Part shown: one piece after another, positions 50,828-58,266 of the stretch
Layout of the letters: every line of letters begins with the position of its first letter
How positions within the stretch are numbered: the stretch's first letter is position 1
DNA from: Pseudoxanthomonas sp.
Lineage (GTDB): Bacteria > Pseudomonadota > Gammaproteobacteria > Xanthomonadales > Xanthomonadaceae
Length of the DNA stretch: 64,000 nucleotides
NCBI RefSeq assembly: GCF_027498035.1
Contig: NZ_CP114978.1
Coordinates: 3,224,001 to 3,288,000, forward strand
Reading direction: 5' to 3'
Position numbers and translations under genes: made by a program
The notes under the pieces: generated by a model
Database searches by the model: none
What the model was told of the DNA's origin: nothing
Seen by the model: the letters and a program-made list of their open reading frames with translations, nothing else

Positions 50828-51745
50828 ATGGCACCAACTTCCGACCGTCCCGCCTCGCGCACCGCGCTCTGGCAACTGCTGGTGGGCGAGGTGCTGATCG
50901 GTTCGGTCGGCGTGTTCGTCCACGAGAGCGGCCAGGATCCGGTCACGGCGGTGTTCTACCGCTGCCTGTTCGGCGCGTTGTTCCTGATCGCCTGGGGTCT
51001 GGCGCGCGGTCATCTGCGCGGCCTGTGGCAGGACCGCGTGCTACTGCGCGGCGCGATCGTGTCCGGCGTGCTGCTGGTGCTCAACTGGGTGGCGCTGTTC
51101 GCCGGGATGGCGCGCTCGTCGATCGGCGTGGCGACGATGGTCTATCACTTCTTCCCGTTCGTGATGCTGATCCTGGCCGCGCTGGTGCTGGGCGAACGCA
51201 CCCGGCCGGCCGACTGGGGCTGGACCGCGCTGGCCTTTCTGGGCGTGATCGGCTCGGCCGATCCGCTGCGCCTGCTGCGCCAGGCCGATGTCGGCTATCT
51301 GTCCGGCATCGGCTTGACGCTGCTGGCGGCGGTGTTGTGCGGCGCCTCGCTGCTGATGTCGCGCAGCGTCGGCCGGCAGCGGCCGTTCGCGGTGGTGACG
51401 GTGCAGTGCTGCGTCGGCACGCTGATGCTGGGCGCGTTCGCATCGCCTGCCGCGCTGCATCCCGGGCCACACTGGATCTGGCTGGCCGGGCTGGGCGTGA
51501 TCCACAGCGGCATCGTCTACGTGCTGTTTTATTCGTCTTACCGGCACCTGCCGGTGGCGACGATCGCGGTGGTGGCGTTCGTCTATCCGCTGGTGACACT
51601 GGTGCTGGACTACGCGCTATATGGCCATCGACTGGATGCGGTGCAGCTGGTGGGTCTGGCGCTGATCATCGTGGGAACGCTGGGCGTCAACCTGAAATGG
51701 CGGCTGGCGCCGCGACGTGCCGCAGCGTTGGATGTCATCCCCTGA
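50828..51745 (+). CDS. EamA/DMT-family exporter
   Basis: A 305-residue drug/metabolite transporter with ten helices in two EamA repeats. It shows LVGEVLIGSVGVFVHESGQDPVTAVFYRCLFGALFLIAWG at the start, a first-repeat ending VLGERTRPADWGWTALAFLGVIGSADPL, and a second repeat with VAFVYPLVTLVLDYALYGHRLDAVQLVGLALIIVGTLGVNL. Such carriers export amino acids or related metabolites. It diverges from the MocR gene and is the likely target of that regulator; a perfect terminator follows 3 nt after its stop. Confidence 0.9.
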   Translation: MAPTSDRPASRTALWQLLVGEVLIGSVGVFVHESGQDPVTAVFYRCLFGALFLIAWGLARGHLRGLWQDRVLLRGAIVSGVLLVLNWVALFAGMARSSIGVATMVYHFFPFVMLILAALVLGERTRPADWGWTALAFLGVIGSADPLRLLRQADVGYLSGIGLTLLAAVLCGASLLMSRSVGRQRPFAVVTVQCCVGTLMLGAFASPAALHPGPHWIWLAGLGVIHSGIVYVLFYSSYRHLPVATIAVVAFVYPLVTLVLDYALYGHRLDAVQLVGLALIIVGTLGVNLKWRLAPRRAAALDVIP

Positions 51746-51748
51746 AAC

Positions 51749-51779
51749 GAAGAAGGCCGCGCATCGCGCGGCCTTCTTC
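51749..51779. terminator. Bidirectional terminator after EamA exporter
   Basis: GAAGAAGGCCGCGC pairs with GCGCGGCCTTCTTC (14 bp, perfect) around ATC. It lies between the convergent EamA gene and the 111-residue hypothetical gene; the A/T-rich outer part of the stem can serve both strands. Confidence 0.88.
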
Positions 51780-51796
51780 AAACAAACGCTGCGAGC

Positions 51797-52132
51797 TCAG
51801 CACACGTCGCGCAGTTGCCAGCCGCTGCCGGCGAGTAGGCGCAGGCGATGCTTGAGCACTTCACCGGGAATGGTGGTCTCGGCAAGCAGGTCGATATGCA
51901 GGTCGTCCACCTGCCCGGTCACGCGTGCGGTTGGATCGACCGCGCCCAACGACGGTTCGACGTCGTCGGGTTCGTTCTGCGCATTCCGCCAGCGCGTGAA
52001 CAGGCCATTGGTGCGCAACGCATCCTGCAGCTGCTGGGCGAAGCCCTCGGCGCCGCTGGCGTTGAAGCTGAAGGCGGGTTCGGTCCCGCGCGCCTTGGCT
52101 GGATCGGGCAGGGCGATGTAGTAACGCGGCAT
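51797..52132 (-). CDS. Conserved-looking hypothetical protein
   Basis: A 111-residue soluble protein that I do not recognise. It starts MPRYYIALPDPAKARG (ATG 52132; an ATG 15 nt upstream in frame is an alternative) and has no signal peptide or membrane helix. A moderately conserved-looking block is TGQVDDLHIDLLAETTIPGEVLKHRLRLLAG. It lies downstream of DegV's stop on the other side of a small gap. Codon use fits its neighbours, and the terminator beyond its stop supports a real gene. Confidence 0.65.
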   Translation of the reverse strand: MPRYYIALPDPAKARGTEPAFSFNASGAEGFAQQLQDALRTNGLFTRWRNAQNEPDDVEPSLGAVDPTARVTGQVDDLHIDLLAETTIPGEVLKHRLRLLAGSGWQLRDVC

Positions 52133-52197
52133 GGACAGACCCTCCACGGTTTCTCGAAGAGGGCCAGCCTAATCGCGGCGTTGTCAGCGGCCCGTGT

Positions 52198-53142
52198 TCA
52201 TGCCGAGAACGTGTGCGGCTTGGCGGCAAAGCCCACGCCCAGCGCACCCTTGCCCACGTTGACCATGCCGGTCAGGCTCATCACCGATTCGTACACGGTG
52301 ACGCCGTGTGCGGTGCAGGTCTCGCGCAGGCGCGCATAGCCGGGCAGGGCGTGCAGTTCGGCCAGTTCGCCGCCGTAGCCCAGGTTCACGACCGGCGTCA
52401 GCAGGCCTTCGCGGACCTTGTTGCCGGTGAACTCGAACAGCTTCTGCGCGGCCGGTTCGAAGCCCTTGAGCTTGGCCACCGGTTCGGTCGCGCCGCGGTA
52501 AGCGCGCAGCACCGGCTTGATGTCCAGCGCACTGCCCAGCGCCGCGCCGATCAGGCCGACGCTGCGGTCGCCCTTAGTCCGTGCGCGGGCGCGCAGGTAG
52601 TACAGGTCGCGCGGGATCATGTAGCCGTAAGTGTTCTCGGCCAGGTGTTCCATCTGGGTGCGGATCCCGGCCACGCCGTCGTTGGCATCGCGCATGCGCA
52701 CGGCCTCCACCGCGGTGATGCCCTGGCCGGCGAACAGGTTGAGCGTATCGATCACCCGCAGTGCGAACGGCGAGTTGTGCCCGGCCGCCTGCCGCACCGG
52801 CTTGTAGTCGTTGAGGATCGCGAAGCTGGCCTGGGTCGCGTTATCGTGGATCTGGCTGCGCAGCTTGGAGATGGTCAGGCAGAACACGTGGTCGTAGTCG
52901 ATCACCAGCCGCTGCAGGAACAGGTCGCGGATCTGGTTGACCGAAAACGGCGTGGTCTCGGCTTCATGCCCGCGCTCGGCCACATGGGCGCGCAGGAATT
53001 CCAGCGTCGCCTCCTGGTCGCGGTGATCGGCCAGGACCGCTTCGCCGATCCGCACCGTGATTGGCAGCACGATGATGTTGTTTTCCTTGATGAACTCCGG
53101 CGGCAGGTCGCAGGCCGAGTCCACCACGATTCCGATACGCAT
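52198..53142 (-). CDS. DegV-family fatty-acid-binding protein
   Basis: A 314-residue DegV-domain protein. The ATG at 53142 gives the classic opening MRIGIVVDSACDLPPEFIKENNIIVLPITVRIG. The internal TPFSVNQIRDLF loop and VFCLTISKLRSQIHDNATQAS follow, with FALRVIDTLNLFAGQGITAVEA. Such proteins (FakB class) bind a fatty acid in the domain cleft, often for FakA kinase. No fakA is seen here, so its partner is unknown. The frame continues upstream without a better start. Confidence 0.9.
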   Translation of the reverse strand: MRIGIVVDSACDLPPEFIKENNIIVLPITVRIGEAVLADHRDQEATLEFLRAHVAERGHEAETTPFSVNQIRDLFLQRLVIDYDHVFCLTISKLRSQIHDNATQASFAILNDYKPVRQAAGHNSPFALRVIDTLNLFAGQGITAVEAVRMRDANDGVAGIRTQMEHLAENTYGYMIPRDLYYLRARARTKGDRSVGLIGAALGSALDIKPVLRAYRGATEPVAKLKGFEPAAQKLFEFTGNKVREGLLTPVVNLGYGGELAELHALPGYARLRETCTAHGVTVYESVMSLTGMVNVGKGALGVGFAAKPHTFSA

Positions 53143-53490
53143 GCGTCCCCTCCGGGCATGTGATCTGCGTTGTGTGCAGCGCGCTGTGTAGCACGCGCAC
53201 GAGGCGTGCGTCGAACCGCAGTGCAGCGCGTCGTTCCCGCGGCACGGCTGTTCATTGATCGTGGTGGCAAGGCGGGCCGGCGCACGCGCTGGCAGGGGGC
53301 AAGCTGACCATCCAGTCATTGGGGGGTGACCGGTCGGAGCGCTTGCACGTGGGGTTCATGGCGGGCCCTTATGCTCGCCGCTCCTTTGCAGGCTGGGTAC
53401 GGACATGAACTTGCAGAACCACACCGGCAACGGCCGCTGCGCCGCTGGGCGGGACCTGGCAGGCGGGTGGCAGGCACCGGCGGTCGTGGC
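53143..53490. other. Intergenic stretch, nothing recognised
   Basis: About 350 bp between divergent degV and DUF924. It should contain both promoters, but I see no convincing -35/-10 pair, no repeat pair and no gene. The frame that runs in from 53326 lacks protein-like features before the ATG at 53491. Confidence 0.5.
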
Positions 53491-54045
53491 ATGGCGGTGA
53501 CGCACGCGCCGTCCCGCGCGCGGGATGTGGTGGCGTTCTGGCGCCAGGCGGGCCCGGAGCGCTGGTTCGCGAAGCACGCGTCGTTCGATAGCCACTTCCA
53601 CCAGCAGTTCATCGAAGACCACCACGCCGCCGCGCGCGGTGAACGCGCCGACTGGCTGGACACGTCCGAGGGCGCGCTGGCGCTGCTGCTGTTGCTGGAC
53701 CAGTTCCCACGTAACTGCTTCCGCGACAGTGGCCATGCCTGGGCCACCGACGGGCTGGCGCTGCAGTACGCACGGCAGGCGCTGGACGCGGGCCACGACC
53801 AGGCGACCGAGCCCGCGCTGCGCCCGTTCCTGTACCTGCCGTTCGAACACGCCGAAGACGCGGCCGAGCAGGCGCGTTCGGTCGAACTGTTCGCCGCGCT
53901 GGGCGACCCGGAAAAGCTGAAGTACGCGCTGGCCCACCAGCAGGTGATCACCCGCTTTGGTCGCTTCCCGCATCGCAATGCCTCGCTGGGACGCGCCAGC
54001 ACCCACGACGAGCAGGCCTGGCTGGACGCCGGCGGCGGCTTCTAG
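53491..54045 (+). CDS. DUF924-family protein
   Basis: A 184-residue helical protein of the DUF924/COG3803 family. Signature regions are DVVAFWRQAGPERWFAKHASFDSHFHQQF, LLLLLDQFPRNCFRDSGHAWATDGLALQYA and FLYLPFEHAEDAAEQARSVELFAAL, ending with QVITRFGRFPHRNASLGR. The superhelix resembles TPR proteins but the function is unknown. The ATG at 53491 is preferred over the longer frame because the family begins close to the VVAFW motif. Confidence 0.9.
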   Translation: MAVTHAPSRARDVVAFWRQAGPERWFAKHASFDSHFHQQFIEDHHAAARGERADWLDTSEGALALLLLLDQFPRNCFRDSGHAWATDGLALQYARQALDAGHDQATEPALRPFLYLPFEHAEDAAEQARSVELFAALGDPEKLKYALAHQQVITRFGRFPHRNASLGRASTHDEQAWLDAGGGF

Positions 54046-54063
54046 CGATCTACCCGCGTCCAC

Positions 54064-54094
54064 GAAAAAGCCGGCCACGTGGGCCGGCTTTTTC
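54064..54094. terminator. Bidirectional terminator between DUF924 and glutaredoxin genes
   Basis: GAAAAAGCCGGCC pairs with GGCCGGCTTTTTC (13 bp, perfect) around ACGTG. A-tract and T-tract make it a good intrinsic terminator on both strands, suiting the convergent genes. Confidence 0.93.
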
Positions 54095-54115
54095 CATGCG
54101 TCCTGCCGCGACTGA

Positions 54116-55045
54116 TCAGTAGCGGGCGACGTTGGGATCCACCTCGGTGGACCAGGCATCGATGCCGCCGGCCACGTTGTGGACATTGGTGAAGCCCAGC
54201 ACCCGGAACTGCTCGGCGGCCTGGTGGCTGCGGCCGCCGGCGTGGCACAGGAACGCGATCTGGGTGTCCTTGGGCAGGGCTTCCAGCTCGGCGCGGCCGT
54301 TACCGTCGAAGGTCTTGAACGGCATGTTGACTGAAGCGATGGCGCGCTCGTCGGCCGGGCGCACGTCCACCAGCAGCAGTTCGCCCAGGGCGATCTTGGT
54401 GGCGGCCTCGGTGACCGGCATCTGGTTCACCGTGCGCGGCGCGTTGGGATTGTCGATGGCCAGGCCCTTGCCGCGGATGTCGTCGACCCAGTCGATGGTC
54501 ACGCCCTCGGCGCGGCGCGCGCTGGCCAGGTCGAACTGGATCCGCACGCCGTTGGATTCGGTGGCGATGGCTTTGGCGTCGAACGCACCCAGCTGGAAAT
54601 TCGGCTGGAACTGCGCGTCGATGGCCAGGATCAGTGCGGCGCCGGGCCCGGCATCTTCCAGCGCATTGGCCAGCATTTCCGCCGCGGCCGGGGTGACGGT
54701 GATCGATGGCGGGGTGCGGTCCGGCGCGGCCACGCCCAGCACCGCGGCCAGTTCGCCGGAGTTGGTCATCTGCTCGATGATGTCGCTGCCGCCGACCAGT
54801 TCGCCGTCGATGTACAGCTGCGGGATGGTCGGCCAGTCGCCGTAGGCCTTGATGCCTTCACGGATGTCCTGGTCGGCCAGCACGTTGACGTGGGCGTAGT
54901 CCACGCCCAGCGAAGACAGCGCGCCCACGGCCTTGGCCGAGAAACCGCATTGCGGCATGGATGGCTGGCCCTTCATGAACAGCACCACGCGGTTGGACTG
55001 CAGCAGGGAATCGATGCGCGAACGCAGGGCGGGATCGAGGGACAT
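54116..55045 (-). CDS. Monothiol glutaredoxin - A-type-like - rhodanese three-domain protein
   Basis: A 309-residue fusion. Residues 1-105 form a Grx4-class monothiol glutaredoxin with CGFS at 33-36 and the WPTIPQLYIDGELVGGSDII glutathione groove. Residues about 113-203 resemble an A-type Fe-S carrier (SITVTPAAAEMLANAL, RGKGLAIDNPNAP) but lack its cysteines. Residues about 210-309 form a rhodanese domain with catalytic Cys267 in FLCHAGGRS. The parts suggest Fe-S cluster handling linked to sulfur transfer. This fusion is, I believe, common in xanthomonads. The start is preceded by a divergent deacetylase gene. Confidence 0.9.
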   Translation of the reverse strand: MSLDPALRSRIDSLLQSNRVVLFMKGQPSMPQCGFSAKAVGALSSLGVDYAHVNVLADQDIREGIKAYGDWPTIPQLYIDGELVGGSDIIEQMTNSGELAAVLGVAAPDRTPPSITVTPAAAEMLANALEDAGPGAALILAIDAQFQPNFQLGAFDAKAIATESNGVRIQFDLASARRAEGVTIDWVDDIRGKGLAIDNPNAPRTVNQMPVTEAATKIALGELLLVDVRPADERAIASVNMPFKTFDGNGRAELEALPKDTQIAFLCHAGGRSHQAAEQFRVLGFTNVHNVAGGIDAWSTEVDPNVARY

Positions 55046-55093
55046 GTCAGTTACCGGCGGGTGTGAGCGAATGGGGGATTTTACGCGCGTGGC

Positions 55094-55933
55094 ATGATGC
55101 GCGGCATGCAGGAGCACGCAACGCAGCATCATGTGCCACGGACGCCCCGACTGAGGTTGGGGCTGCTGGCGTTATCGCAAGTGGCGGTGGTCGGCCTGTG
55201 GTGGCTGGTCGGCTGGAAGAGCGGCCTGGCGGCGCTGGTCCTGACCCACGGCGCGGTGCTGTGGTCCACCTTCAATCCGCGTTCGCAGCTGTTCTGCCCG
55301 GCCCTGGTGCGCCTGCCTGGCGAAGCGAAGCAGGTGTGGCTGACCATCGACGATGGCCCGTCCGACGACACCTTGCCGATCCTGGACCTGCTGGACGCCC
55401 GCGGCGCCAGGGCCACGTTTTTCCTGGTCGGCGAGCGCGTTCGTGCCCGGCCGGAACTGGTGCGCGAGATCGTCCGCCGCGGCCACGGCGTCGGCAACCA
55501 CAGCGACAGTCACCCGCAGGCCGCGTTCTGGCGACTGGGCCCAGCCACGCTGGAGGCCGAGATCGCCGCCAACCAGCGCACCCTGGCCGAAGTCGCCGGT
55601 AGCGCGCCGTGCTGGTTTCGCTCGGTCGTGGGCCATACCAACCCCTTCATCGCCCCGATCCTGGCCCGCCACGGCCTGACCCGCGTGGCCTGGAGCGCAC
55701 GCGGCTTCGACGGCGTCTCGTGCACGCCCGATCAGGTGTTGTCGCGGATCGAACCGGATCTGAAGCCCGGCGCCATCGTGCTGCTGCACGAAGGCGCGGC
55801 GCATGGTCACAACGTCGAGATCCTGCGGCGGGTGCTGGTGGCGCTGGAGACACGCGGCTTGGCTGCGGCCCTCGCCCCTAATCGTCATTCCCGCGAAGGC
55901 GGGAACCCAGCGCCTTTGCTGCGGAAAGCGTGA
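55094..55933 (+). CDS. Polysaccharide deacetylase (NodB domain), repeat-extended C terminus
   Basis: A 279-residue protein. The N-terminal membrane anchor region (LRLGLLALSQVAVVGLWWLVGW) precedes a NodB domain with VWLTIDDGPSDDTLPILDLLDARGARATFFLVGE (metal Asp), GNHSDSHPQA (metal His pair), RSVVGHTNPFIAPIL and IVLLHEGAAHGHNVEIL. It likely deacetylates a cell-wall or surface sugar polymer. The last residues, NRHSREGGNPAPLLRKA, come from a palindromic repeat that replaced the original 3' end. Starts at 55094, 55097 and 55106 are all possible. Confidence 0.88.
   Translation: MMRGMQEHATQHHVPRTPRLRLGLLALSQVAVVGLWWLVGWKSGLAALVLTHGAVLWSTFNPRSQLFCPALVRLPGEAKQVWLTIDDGPSDDTLPILDLLDARGARATFFLVGERVRARPELVREIVRRGHGVGNHSDSHPQAAFWRLGPATLEAEIAANQRTLAEVAGSAPCWFRSVVGHTNPFIAPILARHGLTRVAWSARGFDGVSCTPDQVLSRIEPDLKPGAIVLLHEGAAHGHNVEILRRVLVALETRGLAAALAPNRHSREGGNPAPLLRKA
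55888..55905. repeat. Palindromic repeat in the deacetylase 3' end
   Basis: TTCCCGC and GCGGGAA flank GAAG, a perfect 7-bp dyad. The unit TTCCCGCGAAGGCGGGAA is of a well-known proteobacterial intergenic class and is here translated as HSREGGNP. It extends the deacetylase frame by about 17 residues. Confidence 0.8.
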
Positions 55934-55947
55934 AGCCAGCCTCGTAG

Positions 55948-56033
55948 CCCGGGTAAGCAACGCGCACCCGGGTAGGGCCTGGTCGGGTGCGTCTTCCCGG
56001 GTGCGGCCTTCGATTTTACCCGGGCGACTTATC
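55948..56033. repeat. CCCGGGT/ACCCGGG repeat cluster
   Basis: CCCGGGT (55948-55954) and ACCCGGG (55966-55972) form a hairpin. Two further CCCGGGT-like units follow within 65 bp (TTCCCGGGTGCG and TTTTACCCGGGCG). The cluster fills the spacer between the deacetylase and methyltransferase genes, which converge here, and could terminate transcription both ways. Confidence 0.6.
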
Positions 56034-56052
56034 TCCCAGGCTCCGCGCATGG

Positions 56053-56751
56053 TCAGCCAGCACGCCGCTCCGCCACGATCAACCAATTGTTGAACGGGGT
56101 ATTGCCGTAGAGCGGCGAGAACGTCGCGCTCAGGCCGGCATTGGCCAGGTGGCCTTCCAGGCTTTCCCGGGTCGGGTAGCTCTTGGGGACTTCCTGCATC
56201 CAGCCGGCGAAGTGGGCCATCAGGTCGGTGACTTTCGAGGTGCGGCCGCGGCCGCTGTCATCGCCCAGGGCGCTGCGGATGACCAGCTTGTTGCCGGGCG
56301 CCAGCATGCGCGAGACATGCGCTAGCATGCCGGCCTGCACCTGGCTGGGCAGGTACTGCAGCATGTCCAGGATGGCGACGTTGCCGGTGTGTTCGGGCCA
56401 GCGGGCGCCCAGGTCGACCACTTCGAAACGGGCGTCCTTCAACCCGGTGCGGCGCGCGATCTGCCGCGCACGTTCGATCTTGCTGGCATCGATGTCCACG
56501 CCGTAATAGGCACGTGGCTGGCCATCGACATGCAGCGCGTGCGCCAGCAGGCCCAGCCCGCAGCCCAGGTCCAGCACCGGTCCAGGCGTGTCGCGCAGCG
56601 CGGCCAGCACGCCGGGATAGAGCGGATCGGTGCGCAGCTTGGCGCGCGTGTAGTAGTAGTCGTAACGGTTGCCCCAGGGGCGCTTGGGCAGGAAGGCGCG
56701 GGCAATGGCCAGTGCCTGCTGCGGTGGCATGGGACGAATGGTGTCGCTCAC
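56053..56751 (-). CDS. Class I SAM-dependent methyltransferase
   Basis: A 232-residue methyltransferase. The GTG at 56751 has an AAGGAA Shine-Dalgarno at the right distance and begins VSDTIRPMPPQQ. SAM motifs are GPVLDLGCGLGLLAHAL (motif I), YYGVDIDASKIERARQIA (motif II) and NVAILDMLQYLP (motif IV region), followed by LAPGNKLVIRSALGDDSGRGRTSKVTDL. The YYYTRAKLRTDPLYPGVLAAL stretch before motif I is distinctive. The substrate cannot be inferred. It follows the SGNH hydrolase by 35 bp and may be cotranscribed. Confidence 0.85.
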   Translation of the reverse strand: MSDTIRPMPPQQALAIARAFLPKRPWGNRYDYYYTRAKLRTDPLYPGVLAALRDTPGPVLDLGCGLGLLAHALHVDGQPRAYYGVDIDASKIERARQIARRTGLKDARFEVVDLGARWPEHTGNVAILDMLQYLPSQVQAGMLAHVSRMLAPGNKLVIRSALGDDSGRGRTSKVTDLMAHFAGWMQEVPKSYPTRESLEGHLANAGLSATFSPLYGNTPFNNWLIVAERRAG

Positions 56752-56786
56752 GTCGTTCCTTCGGCGTTCTGGCGGTTGCAAGGCCC

Positions 56787-57395
56787 TCAGGCTAGCGCAT
56801 TGCGGGCCGTTGGGTACGCCAACATGGTCCACAGCGTGTACATGGCGGCCGAAGGATGCAGGCCGTCATCGACCAGCATCGCCGGTTCGGCGCCGTGCTG
56901 GCGGCTGGCGGAGGTGACATCAATGAAGGACACGTCGCGGTGTTGGCAGGCCATGCGCGCCTCCTGGTTGAAGGCATCGATCTGTTCGGAGATCTGCGTG
57001 AGGTCGCGACCGGAGGTGGCCGCAAACGGCGTGGCGCCCCAGTCAGGGATCGACAGCACGATCACCCGTTGCGTGCGCCCTGCGGCCAGGGTGATGGCGC
57101 AGGTGAGCAGCGCTTCGAACTGCTGCAGGTACTCCGCCAGCGGCCGGCCGCGGTACTGGTTGTTGACCCCGATCAGCAGGGTGACTAGATCGAAACCGGG
57201 CGCAGGCGCGGCCTGGTCGAGGGCTGCCTGCAGCTCGTCGGTGGTCCAGCCGGTGGTGGCGATGATCCGGGGATCGTCGATCCCGACGCCATCGGCGCGC
57301 AGCGCACGGGCCAGCTGCATCGGCCAGCGGTCTGCAGCGGTGACGCCTTCGCCGATGGTGTAGGAATCGCCGAGCGCAAGGAATCGGCGTGTCAT
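56787..57395 (-). CDS. SGNH/GDSL-family hydrolase
   Basis: A 202-residue esterase with block I RFLALGDSYTIGEG (nucleophile Ser11), block III LLIGVNNQYRGR (Gly and Asn of the oxyanion hole), and block V DDGLHPS (catalytic Asp and His). It has no signal peptide, so it is cytoplasmic. It overlaps the MerR gene by 4 nt and sits before the methyltransferase, implying a MerR-SGNH-methyltransferase transcription unit. Natural substrate unknown. Confidence 0.92.
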   Translation of the reverse strand: MTRRFLALGDSYTIGEGVTAADRWPMQLARALRADGVGIDDPRIIATTGWTTDELQAALDQAAPAPGFDLVTLLIGVNNQYRGRPLAEYLQQFEALLTCAITLAAGRTQRVIVLSIPDWGATPFAATSGRDLTQISEQIDAFNQEARMACQHRDVSFIDVTSASRQHGAEPAMLVDDGLHPSAAMYTLWTMLAYPTARNALA

Positions 57396-57799
57396 CGTCC
57401 GGTAGCCCTGGCATTGCGCACGGACGGGCCGTCCGTCGCTGCCGGCGATGGATATGTGCGCAGTGTTTCCAGGTAATCGGCCAGCTGCAGGCGATCACCT
57501 TCAAGCGACTGGATGTGCTGCTGCAGCGTCTCGATGCGTTCCAGCAGCTTGTGTTGCAGTGCCTGGCAGGGCTGTACGCCTTCATGCGGACTCATGCAGG
57601 CGAGGAGCGGTGCGATTGCAGCCAGCGGCATGCCGATCCGGTTGAGCTGGATGATCCTTTGCAGGAGTTGCACGTCGGTGTCTGCGTAGCTGCGATAGCC
57701 AGCCGCAGTCCGCGTCGGCGAGACAAGCCCCTGCGCTTCGTAGTACCTCAGCATGCGCACGCTGATACCGCTGCGCCGCGCCAACTCACCAATCTGCAT
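57392..57799 (-). CDS. MerR-family transcriptional regulator
   Basis: A 135-residue regulator. The winged helix is MQIGELARRSGISVRMLRYYEAQGLVSPTRTAAGYRSYADTDVQLLQRI, followed by a dimerisation coiled coil (LLERIETLQQHIQSLEGDRLQLADYLETL). Cys residues in LACMSPHEGVQPCQ could bind a ligand or metal but do not match the CueR or SoxR arrangement. It diverges from the EthD-domain gene, whose promoter has the 19-bp spacer that MerR proteins unwind. Confidence 0.9.
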   Translation of the reverse strand: MQIGELARRSGISVRMLRYYEAQGLVSPTRTAAGYRSYADTDVQLLQRIIQLNRIGMPLAAIAPLLACMSPHEGVQPCQALQHKLLERIETLQQHIQSLEGDRLQLADYLETLRTYPSPAATDGPSVRNARATGR

Positions 57800-57808
57800 G
57801 GGCCACGC

Positions 57809-57839
57809 TTGACTTTACCAGTGGTGTCACAGTTTAGCG
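57809..57839 (+). promoter_or_regulatory. MerR-type promoter for the EthD gene
   Basis: TTGACT and TTAGCG are separated by 19 bp, too long for normal RNA polymerase but typical of MerR-activated promoters. The spacer is centred on ACCA-G-TGGT. The -10 ends 31 bp before the EthD ATG. Confidence 0.65.
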
Positions 57840-57870
57840 TGCGGGCCTGTCAAACCTCAGGAGGTACGCC

Positions 57871-58245
57871 ATGCTCAAGCTGAATATGTGGATCCGTCGT
57901 CGCGATGGACTCGATGTCGCGCAGTTCCAGCGCTACTGGCGCGATCACCACGGCCCGTTGGTGCGCGGCTACAGCGCGCTGCTGGGGATTCGGCGTTATG
58001 TGCAGACCGTGCCGCTGGCCCAGCCCGGGCCCCAGCAGGCGCTGCGCGACAGCCGGGGCGCATTGCCGGCTGATTTCGACGGATGCGCCGAGCTGTGGTG
58101 GGACGATATGGAGTCCCACCTGGCCGCGCGCCTGACGCGCGAAGGCGCGGCCGCGTTGCAGGCGTTGGTGGAAGACGAAGCGCGGTTTGTCGACCTGTCG
58201 CGCTCGCTGCTCTGGTACGGCAGCGAGTACGAGGTCATCGCCTGA
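57871..58245 (+). CDS. EthD-domain dimeric alpha-beta barrel protein
   Basis: A 124-residue protein with an EthD/Dabb fold: MLKLNMWIRRRDGLDVAQFQRYWRDHHGPLVRGY, where the F-x-x-Y-W-x-x-x-H-G-P-L motif is clear, and CAELWWDDMESHLAARL in the second strand-helix half. Such proteins aid small-molecule degradation or oxidation. A strong AGGAGGT Shine-Dalgarno precedes the ATG. It is the probable target of the divergent MerR regulator. Confidence 0.88.
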   Translation: MLKLNMWIRRRDGLDVAQFQRYWRDHHGPLVRGYSALLGIRRYVQTVPLAQPGPQQALRDSRGALPADFDGCAELWWDDMESHLAARLTREGAAALQALVEDEARFVDLSRSLLWYGSEYEVIA

Positions 58246-58266
58246 CGTGTACGCGCCGGGCCAGCG

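Noticed and set aside
55172..56086. 304-codon minus-strand frame over the deacetylase
   Set aside because: It is antisense to a gene with intact NodB motifs and has no recognisable domain.
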